From: Actinokineospora spheciospongiae
GTDB taxonomy: Bacteria; Actinomycetota; Actinomycetes; Mycobacteriales; Pseudonocardiaceae
NCBI RefSeq assembly: GCF_000564855.1
Contig: NZ_AYXG01000166.1
Coordinates: forward strand, 1 to 38,092
DNA: 38,092 nt
Direction of reading: 5' to 3'
The translations under genes were made by a program, and so were the position numbers. Within the stretch, counting starts at the first letter, position 1. Every line of letters begins with the position of its first letter. Shown one piece after another: positions 9,701 to 16,089 of this stretch. The notes beneath the pieces were generated by a model. That model made no database searches and was not told where the DNA came from. It worked only from the letters and a program-made list of their open reading frames with translations.

Positions 9701-10693
9701 GGATCGCACAGCAGGCCCGGCGCGGGCGGCTCCGGTCCGCGCGGCACCGCCGAGCGCACCGGGACCCCACCGCAGGGCCTCCCCGCCCAGCGCCCCGCCC
9801 CGAACCGCGCGCCGGGCGGCACGGGGACCCACCGCATCCCCGCCACCGACCGCCCCGGCGCCACCGGGTCCGACCCGCGCCCCGCCACACCCCCGCACGG
9901 CCTGCCCACCCAGCGCCCGACCCCGGGCGCGAGCGGCAACGGCAAGCAGGCAGGCGCCGGGAACGGCGGCGCACCCGAAGCCCCCGCCGAGAGCGGGCGC
10001 GGCCGCCGCGCGGGCTCCGACAGCGCCGACCCGACCGGCAACGGGTTCAGCGCAGGCACCGGGAACGGTGCCGGGAACAACTCCGCCAGCGGGCGCGGTT
10101 CACGGGGCAACAGCCTCAGCGGTGACCTCGGCAACGGCGCGGCAGGCACCCACCCGGCAGGCCCCGGTGCCGCGAACGGCGCCCACGGCACCACCGGGAA
10201 CGGCGGCGGCTCCGACCACGCACCCGGCAACGGCAGCGGACCCGGCCGCACCCCCGGCAACCGCAGCGGGTCGGACCGCACACCCGACAACCGCACCGAA
10301 TCCGGCCACCCACTCGGCAACGGCGCCAGGTCCGGCAACGCACCCGGCAACGGCAACGGGTTCGACCACACACCCGACAACAACGCCAGGCCCGGCCACA
10401 CACCCGGCAACGGCAACGGGTTCGACCACACACCCGGCAACGGCGCCGGGTTCGACCACGCACCCGGCAGCGGCGCCGGATTCGGCCACGCACCCGGCGG
10501 CGGTCCGCGCGGTGGCTTCGGCGGGTCCGCCGAGGACGGCCACCACGGCGCCGACGGGCAGGGCGGCTTCGGGGCGCCCGCGCAGCGCACCCCCGAGGAG
10601 ACCCGGGCCCGGCTCGCGGGCCTGCAGCGGGGCCTGCGCCGGGCGCGCGGGTCGGACGTGGACGAGGGGCGCGACGATCGGGGCGAGCGGTGA
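6710..10693 (+). CDS. Nitrate-sensor-like histidine kinase (CvnA type) with very long disordered tail
   Basis: Membrane sensor of the actinobacterial conservon class, 1327 aa. A basic N-terminus is followed by a membrane segment at about 78-95, an extracytoplasmic NIT-like helical domain to about 380, a second membrane segment at about 382-402 and a HAMP-like region. A degenerate dimerisation segment reads LDHLAARMRRNSENLL near 522. The ATPase has an N-box ELLDNAATFS, a G1 box SDEGMGMT and a second glycine box before VITLPADLM near 690. The remaining roughly 630 residues are Gly/Pro/Asn/Thr/Arg-rich and apparently disordered, with 10-residue repeats near the end. The GTG at 6710 has GGAGAG about 11 nt upstream; another in-frame GTG lies at 6755. 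The stop overlaps the roadblock gene. The usual CvnC and CvnD partners do not follow. Confidence 0.87.
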   Translation: MDEVSGDDTARGLRPVSAEDETRSTQERPDGGRAGDPAAAERERAILAPKPRRPRPRRDPAAATGAWQPKNWRLRTKMTVVLLVPALTAAVFGWLRVQTELDNADGYQRIVDQVDVSQQVTATVHALQHERALVVTRVAAGDTGMADNAGIREQFTRTDEAVFALRQSLGGLRLPDAEKRNRYQLAFDQLRQLDALRQLAQGAVYPDLAVLSSYNTIIDPLVQLGREISTSGSDSGPSRVSTAVQTLGQAKERGAQLDALLLVAAVHNTFGAGIVQNRARSVDAGFDAAIADFVAVATPDERQTYNDGYSGPEVDRRRAIAQTALSSADPVAPLDTDVVMLSDTSVAANDKLRAVETNLIARLRAQAESAADTAIAAATRDAAIVIALLVLALGLMFYIAWSILTPIRTLRREALDVARVRLPETVKRILDDPDPVAASRNAVAPVAVSGGEEIGQLARSFDAVHEQAVRMATEQAVLRDNVNAIFVNLSRRSQALIERQLAELDQLEQNEQDPDQLGRFFVLDHLAARMRRNSENLLILSGSGLAKRMARPVPVGEVVESALSEVEHYTRVRVKQVPDLLVQGRVVKDLVHLIAELLDNAATFSAPDTQVLVSSARVRSGEVAIQISDEGMGMTDEELEEANERLADPPDFDVSLSRRMGLYVVARLAQRHAIRVRLHGGVDAGTTAVITLPADLMAKPGRRGGPPTNPGATGGLPTVVEPLSPAQQAPGGFAGNLLPARANPDAPWFKPKPQDSPEPAAAEEDWRAVRSKLDNVPDSGQGPGALPRRSSAAPGDRTAATRGRPRRTLPDTPSTGGTRGEQPPSGPRRPQPDSPPTPTGGTPTPRTDRASAPGGPQSNDNGSRRGARALPGGTDAPDTRSPRPERDGPGDTGPRSAGTDHAGTSGNGTRGSGTRASTHAADSTGTRGPGGAESRTGAPTSARGGAGGAGNNAPDTGTRDGRGGVTSISGHATGTSTPGHPGSGARNGRADGRGDGTGSHSRPGAGGSGPRGTAERTGTPPQGLPAQRPAPNRAPGGTGTHRIPATDRPGATGSDPRPATPPHGLPTQRPTPGASGNGKQAGAGNGGAPEAPAESGRGRRAGSDSADPTGNGFSAGTGNGAGNNSASGRGSRGNSLSGDLGNGAAGTHPAGPGAANGAHGTTGNGGGSDHAPGNGSGPGRTPGNRSGSDRTPDNRTESGHPLGNGARSGNAPGNGNGFDHTPDNNARPGHTPGNGNGFDHTPGNGAGFDHAPGSGAGFGHAPGGGPRGGFGGSAEDGHHGADGQGGFGAPAQRTPEETRARLAGLQRGLRRARGSDVDEGRDDRGER
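10201..10500 (+). repeat. In-frame 30/60-bp degenerate tandem repeats in kinase tail
   Basis: Roughly 30-bp units, paired into a clear 60-bp period from about 10321, encode repeats of the type HTPGNGNGFD with drift to HAPGSGAGFG. The DNA stays in frame and ends just before the C-terminal basic segment. It is a coding minisatellite prone to length change, not a CRISPR array. Confidence 0.8.
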
Positions 10694-11151
10694 CCCGGCC
10701 GGGCCGGTCGCGGCGGGTGGAGGCGGCGGTGGCGCGGGCCGGGGTCCGGCACGACGACCTCGGCTGGTTCCTGGCCGAGTTCGTGACCAGGGTGCCCGAC
10801 GCGGCGCACGCGCTGGTGGTGTCCTCCGACGGGTTGGTGCTGGCGTCGTCGGAGACGCTGCCGCGGGTCAACGCGCAGCAGTTGGCCGCGATCGTGTCCG
10901 GGTTGGCCGGGTTGACCGAGGCGGCGGCGAAGTGCCTGGACGCGGGGCGGGTGGTGCAGACCAGCGTGGACATGACGCTGGGGTACCTGTTCTTGATGTC
11001 CATGGGCGAGGGGTCGCACGTGGCGGTGCTGGCGGCGGCCGATTGCGAACTGGGCCTGCTGGCCTACGAGATGAGCACGTTGGTCGAGCGGGTCGGCGCC
11101 CGGTTGACCCCGGAGTTGCGCGCGTCGCTGGCCGCCGCCGCGCGGGAGTAG
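10690..11151 (+). CDS. Roadblock/LC7 domain protein (CvnB type)
   Basis: A 153-aa protein with the single-domain roadblock fold. After a short basic lead, the FLAEFVTRVPDAAHALVVSS segment near residues 27-46 is followed by DGLVLASSETLP and the long helix ending in LAGLTEAAAKC. The strands include VVQTSVDMTLGYLFLM. In conservons this protein partners the sensor kinase and acts on a small Ras-like GTPase encoded two genes later. Here the GTG start overlaps the kinase stop (GTGA), so coupling is kept, but the DUF742 and GTPase genes are missing from the window. The next gene is a hydroxylase instead. Assignment is strong; the signalling output is open. Confidence 0.9.
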   Translation: MTRPGRSRRVEAAVARAGVRHDDLGWFLAEFVTRVPDAAHALVVSSDGLVLASSETLPRVNAQQLAAIVSGLAGLTEAAAKCLDAGRVVQTSVDMTLGYLFLMSMGEGSHVAVLAAADCELGLLAYEMSTLVERVGARLTPELRASLAAAARE

Positions 11152-11190
11152 CGCCGCACACCTGTCCCATGCCGAGAGAGTGATCCATCG

Positions 11191-12192
11191 ATGTTGCCCG
11201 TGCACGTGTTCACCGAAGCTGAGCGGAACTCGCTTTGCGCCGCCCTGGGGTCCGTCCGCGCCGACCCGTACGCCGACCGGCCCGCGTTCGCTGCCGGGGT
11301 GGCCGGGCTGGTGGAGCGCGGGGAGGTGCCGCCGGTGCTGCTGGGCGTCGCCGAGCGGGTGCGGGCCGAACGCGCGGCGGGGGTGCACGCGCACGCGCTG
11401 CGCAACTGCCCGCTCGACCCGGACATCCCGCTGCTGGACCAGGACGACCCGCTGACCGACAAGTACGCGCGGAAGAAGACCTTCATCGGCGAGGCGTTCC
11501 TGGAGCTGTTCGGGCAGCTCACCGCCACGCCGCTGCTGTCGTACGCGACCCGGTTCAACGGGGACTTCTACGTCGACGTCATCGCCATCACCCGCTACCG
11601 GGGCAAGCAGACCGGCTACAGCGACGGCGAACTGGCGTTCCACAACGACCGCGCCGCGCACCCGGTGCGCGCCGACCACATCACCCTCCTGGGGATGCGC
11701 TGCCCGGACAGCGAGGTCACCTACACCGGTTTCGTCAGCGGCGACGCCCTGCGCGCCTATGTCGGGGAGCACTTGGAAACGTTGCGGCAGGAGCACTTCG
11801 TCACCCCGTTCGACGTGGTGTCGCGGGACAACAACAGGGCGTTGACCGTCTCGGAGAAGCACGCGATCTTCTCCGGTGAGCGCACCGTGCGCTACGTGGA
11901 CACGCACACGACCGTCGCGCCGGACGCGCCGCCGGAGGCGAAGGACGCGCTGATCGCCCTCAAGGACGCGTTGGTGCGCGCGGACAAGAGCAGGCACCGC
12001 ATCCTCACCGGCGACCTGTTCACCTTCGCCAACCAGGACGGCCTGCACAGCCGCGAGCACCTGGAGATCACCGACCCGGAGCTGGCCGCGACCCGGTGGC
12101 TGCTCAAGACCTACGCCTTCCGCGACGAGGCGGCGGCGGCCGCGCACGCCGACCGCTGGGTCGACGGCGTGGTCGGGCGCGTCGGGGACTGA
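11191..12192 (+). CDS. Fe(II)/2-oxoglutarate-dependent dioxygenase, clavaminate-synthase/TauD-like
   Basis: Soluble 333-aa oxygenase expected to hydroxylate a small substrate, often a free amino acid, using Fe(II) and 2-oxoglutarate. The iron facial triad is readable as H151-N-D153 in LAFHNDRAAHP and the distal His286 in GLHSREH; Arg288 is a candidate 2-oxoglutarate ligand. The TLLGMRCPDSEVTYTGFVSG segment between them fits the clavaminate-synthase-like branch. ATG at 11191 has a GAGAGAG purine run about 12 nt upstream. The gap after the roadblock gene is 39 bp, and its stop overlaps the start of the FAD protein (TGATG). The two are probably co-translated and may act on one substrate, which cannot be deduced here. 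Confidence 0.87.
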   Translation: MLPVHVFTEAERNSLCAALGSVRADPYADRPAFAAGVAGLVERGEVPPVLLGVAERVRAERAAGVHAHALRNCPLDPDIPLLDQDDPLTDKYARKKTFIGEAFLELFGQLTATPLLSYATRFNGDFYVDVIAITRYRGKQTGYSDGELAFHNDRAAHPVRADHITLLGMRCPDSEVTYTGFVSGDALRAYVGEHLETLRQEHFVTPFDVVSRDNNRALTVSEKHAIFSGERTVRYVDTHTTVAPDAPPEAKDALIALKDALVRADKSRHRILTGDLFTFANQDGLHSREHLEITDPELAATRWLLKTYAFRDEAAAAAHADRWVDGVVGRVGD

Positions 12193-14060
12193 TGATGCGC
12201 AACGAGCAGGGCGCGCGGCGCGCGCAGACCGTCGCCGTGGTGGGCAGCGGCCCGCGCGGGTTGATCACCGTCGAGCGGATGGCGGCCCGGCTGGCCGAGG
12301 AGCAGACCGACCGGCTGGTCGACATCCACCTGATCGACGCCGTCGAGGTGGGCGCGGGCCGGGTCTACCGGACCGACCAGCCCGGGTGGTACCTGATGAA
12401 CACCGTGGCGGGCATGGTGTCCGCGTTCTCCGGGGTGCCGGACGAGGGTCCGGTGCGGGCGGGCGCGGGGCCGTCGCTGTACGAGTGGTGGGCCGGGGTG
12501 GACCCGGAGAACGCCAGCCCGGACGGGTACGCCTCGCGCGCGGACTACGGCCGCTACACCCGTTTCCTGCTGGACGCGGTGGAGCAGAACCTGCCGCGCG
12601 GGGTGCGGTTGCTGCGGGTGCGCGCCGCGGTGGAGGACATCGGCCCGGACGGCGACGGCTACCTGCTGCGGCTGTCGAACGGCGAGGACCTGCGCGCCGA
12701 CCAGGTGGTGCTGACCACCGGGCACACCGTGCCGGAGCTGACCGGCCGGGAGAAAGCGCTGGCCGACTTCGCCGCCGACCGGGTGGGCCCGCGCTACCTG
12801 CGCGGCGACTCCGCCGCGGACATGCCGCTGGCCGACATCGCCCCGGGAACCCCGGTCGGGGTGATCGGGCTGGGGCTGTCGTTCTACGACGTGCTGGCCG
12901 CGTTCACCCTGGGCCGGGGCGGGCGGTTCGTGCCGGACGGCGACCGGTTGCGCTACCTGCCCTCCGGCCGCGAACCGGTGGTGGTGGCCGGGTCGCGCAG
13001 CGGGATGCCGCTGCCCGCTCGCGGGCGCAACCAGAAGCCGCCGAGGTTCGCCTACCGGCCGACGCTGTTCACCCAGGACAACATCCGCGCCCGGGTGCCG
13101 TCGGGGCCGCTGGACTTCCGCCGCGACGTGCTGCCCTGGCTGCTGGCCGAGGTGGACCTGGTGAACTGCGCGACCCGGCTGCGGCTGCGCGACGGGGAGG
13201 AGGCCGGGGTGGCCTTCACCCACGCCGTGGCCCGCGCCGTCGAGGGACTGGCCGACCCGGCGGTGCCGCCGGACGTGACCGCGATGGCGGCGGTGCACGG
13301 GGTGCTGGTGGACAAGGCCGACCTGGACGCGCTGGCCCGCCCGTTCTCCGGCCGCACCTTCGCCGACCGGGCCGAGTTCGACGCGGCGCTGACCGGGGCG
13401 GTGGCCGCCGACCTGGCCGAGGCCGAACTGGGCAACGTGGACTCCCCGCACAAGGCGGCGATGGACGTGCTGCGCGACTGCCGGGGCATGATCATGCGGC
13501 TGGCGGACTTCTCCGGCCTGACCCCGCGCTCGCACCGCGAGGACCTGATCGACTGGTACGGCCCGCGCAGCGCGTTCCTGGCCGCCGGGCCGCCGCCGGT
13601 GCGGCTGCGGCAGGTGCTGGCGCTGCTGGAGGCGGGGGTGCTGCGGGTGATCGGCCCGGCGGCCCGGTTCGACCCGGACCCGGGGGCGGGGCGGTTCGTG
13701 GTGTCCTCGCCGGTGGTCGGCGGCGCGGCGGTGCACGTGGACGTGGTGGTCGACGCCCGCATCCCCTCCCCCGACCTGGACCGGGACCTGAGCCCGCTGA
13801 CCAGGCGGCTGCGCGAGCGCGGCATCTGGACCGCCTACGCCAACGGGGACTTCCGCACCGGGGGCGTGGCGGTGACGACCAGCCCGTACCACCCGGTGGA
13901 CCGCGACGGCCGCGCGCACACCGGGCTGCACGTGGTCGGCATCCCCACCGAGCACACCCGGTGGTTCATGCAGGTGGGCAGCAACCGCCCCGGCCTGTGG
14001 GGGGACCTGGTGCACGACGCCGACGCGATCGCCGCGCACGTGCTCAAGGGCGGGACCTGA
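12192..14060 (+). CDS. FAD/NAD(P)-binding protein, large NAD_binding_9-type
   Basis: Predicted flavoprotein of 622 aa. A Rossmann motif VAVVGSGPRGL lies at residues 15-25, followed by an acidic strand end (DIHLIDAVEVGAGRVYRTDQ), matching the FAD/NAD(P)-binding family of roughly 600-aa proteins. A second nucleotide-binding segment is visible at GTPVGVIGLGLSFYDVL near 223. The ending WFMQVGSNRPGLWGDLVHDA resembles conserved C-termini of this family. It starts at an ATG (12192) that shares one base with the dioxygenase stop; a second ATG follows directly. Coupling suggests a shared pathway, for example successive oxidations of one metabolite. No substrate or product can be assigned, and activity as an N-hydroxylase is only a possibility. 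Confidence 0.8.
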   Translation: MMRNEQGARRAQTVAVVGSGPRGLITVERMAARLAEEQTDRLVDIHLIDAVEVGAGRVYRTDQPGWYLMNTVAGMVSAFSGVPDEGPVRAGAGPSLYEWWAGVDPENASPDGYASRADYGRYTRFLLDAVEQNLPRGVRLLRVRAAVEDIGPDGDGYLLRLSNGEDLRADQVVLTTGHTVPELTGREKALADFAADRVGPRYLRGDSAADMPLADIAPGTPVGVIGLGLSFYDVLAAFTLGRGGRFVPDGDRLRYLPSGREPVVVAGSRSGMPLPARGRNQKPPRFAYRPTLFTQDNIRARVPSGPLDFRRDVLPWLLAEVDLVNCATRLRLRDGEEAGVAFTHAVARAVEGLADPAVPPDVTAMAAVHGVLVDKADLDALARPFSGRTFADRAEFDAALTGAVAADLAEAELGNVDSPHKAAMDVLRDCRGMIMRLADFSGLTPRSHREDLIDWYGPRSAFLAAGPPPVRLRQVLALLEAGVLRVIGPAARFDPDPGAGRFVVSSPVVGGAAVHVDVVVDARIPSPDLDRDLSPLTRRLRERGIWTAYANGDFRTGGVAVTTSPYHPVDRDGRAHTGLHVVGIPTEHTRWFMQVGSNRPGLWGDLVHDADAIAAHVLKGGT

Positions 14061-14071
14061 CCGTGCCCCGC

Positions 14072-14728
14072 TCAGCGCGCGTCGGCCGGGGGCAGTGCGC
14101 CGTCGGCCGGGGGCAGGGCGGTGTCGACCGGGGGCAGGGCGGCGTTGACCGTGGTGACCTCGGCGGTGCGGGCGATGATGCGCAGCGCCCACTCGTGCAC
14201 GTCCGGGTCGCCGGTGGCGGTGGCGTCGGCCAGCACCCGCACGCGGTAGTCGCGGTCGTGCGCCTCGCGGGCGGCCGAGAGCACGACCAGTTCGGTGGCG
14301 ACCCCGGTCAGCAGCACGGTGTCGACGCCGAGCCCGCGCAGCAGCAGGTCCAGGTGGGTGCCGTGGAACGGGCTCACCCGGCGCTTGACCACGACCGGCT
14401 CACCCGGGCGCGGCGCGACCCGGTCGTGCACGGTGGTGCCCCAGGTGCCCAGCGTGGGCTTGTCGTCGTCGGTGCGGGCGCGGAACAGCGGCGAGGCGGC
14501 GGGCCAGTCGGCGTAGCCGGGTTCGAAGCCGATCACGACGTAGACCACCGGGATGCCCGCCGCCCTGGCGCGCTCGACGGCGGTGGCGGCGCGGTCGAGG
14601 ACGCCGCGCCCGTCGACGGCGCGGTGGTAGCCCTCCCCGGCCTTCTTGCCGTCGGGGTGGACCAGGTCGTTCATCAGGTCGAGCACCAGCAACGCGGAAC
14701 CGGGCACCACGGCGTCCTCCTCGCTCAC
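14072..14728 (-). CDS. Isochorismatase-fold hydrolase lacking the usual cysteine
   Basis: Isochorismatase/nicotinamidase-fold protein of 218 aa. The family aspartate is Asp17 (LLVLDLMNDLVHPDG) and the lysine is Lys115 (VVVKRRVSPFHGT). The loop that normally carries the nucleophilic cysteine (TGVAT..CV) reads TGVATELVVL, with Val148 at that place. It therefore cannot use cysteine-hydrolase chemistry and may be an isochorismatase-like or otherwise altered enzyme. The C-terminus carries a three-copy LPPxDxA repeat. The GTG at 14728 is chosen because the family fold starts right after it; in-frame starts further upstream would overlap the next gene. No strong ribosome site is visible. It converges on the FAD gene with an 11-bp gap. 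Confidence 0.8.
   Translation of the reverse strand: MSEEDAVVPGSALLVLDLMNDLVHPDGKKAGEGYHRAVDGRGVLDRAATAVERARAAGIPVVYVVIGFEPGYADWPAASPLFRARTDDDKPTLGTWGTTVHDRVAPRPGEPVVVKRRVSPFHGTHLDLLLRGLGVDTVLLTGVATELVVLSAAREAHDRDYRVRVLADATATGDPDVHEWALRIIARTAEVTTVNAALPPVDTALPPADGALPPADAR
14081..14143 (-). repeat. Three 21-bp tandem repeats at a gene 3' end
   Basis: Three near-identical 21-bp units, each beginning GTCGGCCGGGGGCAG or GTCGACCGGGGGCAG on the plus strand, encode the heptad ALPPADx at the C-terminus of the isochorismatase-fold protein. The family core is complete before them, so they look like recent in-frame slippage. Confidence 0.8.
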
Positions 14729-14823
14729 ACTTGCGACCGGATGCTCGCACAATGGGACGACAAAGGGCACGGTCCGGTGAGGATCGTGGATGACCATGCG
14801 GGAAACCGCCCGGGGAGGGCACC

Positions 14824-16086
14824 GTGAGCACACCGGACGACGACTTCGGCCACCTGGTCCACCGCACACCGGCGCGCGTGGTGCGCGCGGAGCGCACCGA
14901 GGACGTGGTGGCGGCCGTCACCGGCGCCCGGGCGGACGGGCTCCGGCTAACCGCGCGGGGCGCGGGGCACTCGGTCTATGGCCGGTCCCAGGTGGACGGC
15001 GGGGTGGTCGTGGACGTGACCGGCCTGCGCCGGGTCGAGGCGCCCCGGGACGGGCGGGTCACGGTCGCGGCGGGGGCCACCTGGCGCGCGGTCGTCGAGG
15101 AGACCCTGCCGCGCGGCCTGCTGCCCCCGGTGCTGCCCGACTACCTGGACCTGACGGTGGGCGGCACGGTCGTCGTCGGCGGGGTCGGCGGGACCACCCA
15201 CGCCCTCGGGGTCACCAGCGACCACGTCCTGGGGTTGGAGGTGGTGACCGGCGCGGGCGAGGTGCGCACCTGCTCGCCCACCGAGTCCCCGGAGCTGTTC
15301 GACGCGGTGCGCGGCGGCCTCGGCCAGGTCGGGGTGGTCACCGAGGTGACGCTCGGGCTGGTCGAGGCCCCCGCGCACGCCCGCCGCCACACGATCACCT
15401 GCCCGGACCTGCCCACCATGCTCGCCGACGCGCGGGTGCTGCTGGCCGACGGCCGCTGGGACCACCTGCAGGGCGCGATCCTGCCGACCCCCGACGGCTG
15501 GAGGTACACGCTGGAGGGCGCGGAGCTGTTCTCCGACAAGGCCGACGACGTCCTGGACGGCATCGAGGGCACCGTGCAGACCTGCACCGTCACCCACGCC
15601 GAACTGCTCTCGCGGCTGGAGCCGCTGGAGACGGCGCTGCGCGGGCTGGGGGCGTGGGGGAACCCGCACCCGTGGCTGACCACGTTCCTCGGCGACGCCG
15701 CCGCCGACGACGTGCTCCCCCGGCTGCTGGACCGGACCGACCCGGCCGACCTGGGGCGGTTCGGCCGGGTCGCGCTGTCGCCGATCCGCGCGGGCGCCAT
15801 CACGACCCCGCTGGTGCGCACCCCGGGCGGCGGGGACCTCTTCGCGCTCAACCTGCTGCGCTTCCCGGCGGACGACGCGGAGACCGCGCGGCGGCTGGTC
15901 GCGGACAACCGCGCGGCCTACGAACTGGTCCGCGCGGCGGGCGGCGTGCTCTACCCGGTCAGCGCCCTGCCGATGAGCGCGGCCGACTGGGCCGCGCACT
16001 TCGGCGAGCGCTTCCCCGCCCTCGCCGCAGCGCGCGCCGCGCACGACCCGGACGGCCTGATGACCCCGGGCTACGAGGTCTTCTGA
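14824..16086 (+). CDS. FAD-linked oxidase, cytokinin-dehydrogenase-like
   Basis: PCMH-type flavin oxidase of 420 aa. The FAD domain shows RLTARGAGHSVYGRSQVDGG near residues 41-60. His49 in GHS is the position used for covalent FAD attachment in cytokinin dehydrogenases and related enzymes. It is followed by VTVAAGATW, GGTVVVGGVGGTTHALGVTSD and GGLGQVGVVTEVTL. The C-terminal half is of the smaller substrate-binding type and ends DPDGLMTPGYEVF. No signal peptide is seen. GTG at 14824 has a GGGAGG site 6-7 nt upstream. The gene stands alone on the plus strand, converging with the glycosyltransferase fusion after a 3-bp gap. Oxidation of an amine or alcohol is likely; cytokinin as substrate is only one option. 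Confidence 0.85.
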   Translation: MSTPDDDFGHLVHRTPARVVRAERTEDVVAAVTGARADGLRLTARGAGHSVYGRSQVDGGVVVDVTGLRRVEAPRDGRVTVAAGATWRAVVEETLPRGLLPPVLPDYLDLTVGGTVVVGGVGGTTHALGVTSDHVLGLEVVTGAGEVRTCSPTESPELFDAVRGGLGQVGVVTEVTLGLVEAPAHARRHTITCPDLPTMLADARVLLADGRWDHLQGAILPTPDGWRYTLEGAELFSDKADDVLDGIEGTVQTCTVTHAELLSRLEPLETALRGLGAWGNPHPWLTTFLGDAAADDVLPRLLDRTDPADLGRFGRVALSPIRAGAITTPLVRTPGGGDLFALNLLRFPADDAETARRLVADNRAAYELVRAAGGVLYPVSALPMSAADWAAHFGERFPALAAARAAHDPDGLMTPGYEVF

Positions 16087-16089
16087 CCA

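Noticed and set aside
10201..10500. CRISPR-like spaced repeats
   Set aside because: Units are contiguous, degenerate, in frame with the kinase, and have no unique spacers or cas genes.
8695..12147. Very long minus-strand open frame opposite the kinase tail and dioxygenase
   Set aside because: Low-complexity Pro/Arg/Gly translation antisense to genes with clear motifs; a product of GC-rich codon bias.
14729..14869. N-terminal extension of the isochorismatase-fold protein
   Set aside because: It would overlap the start and ribosome site of the divergent flavin oxidase and adds non-family sequence; GTG at 14728 fits the fold start.
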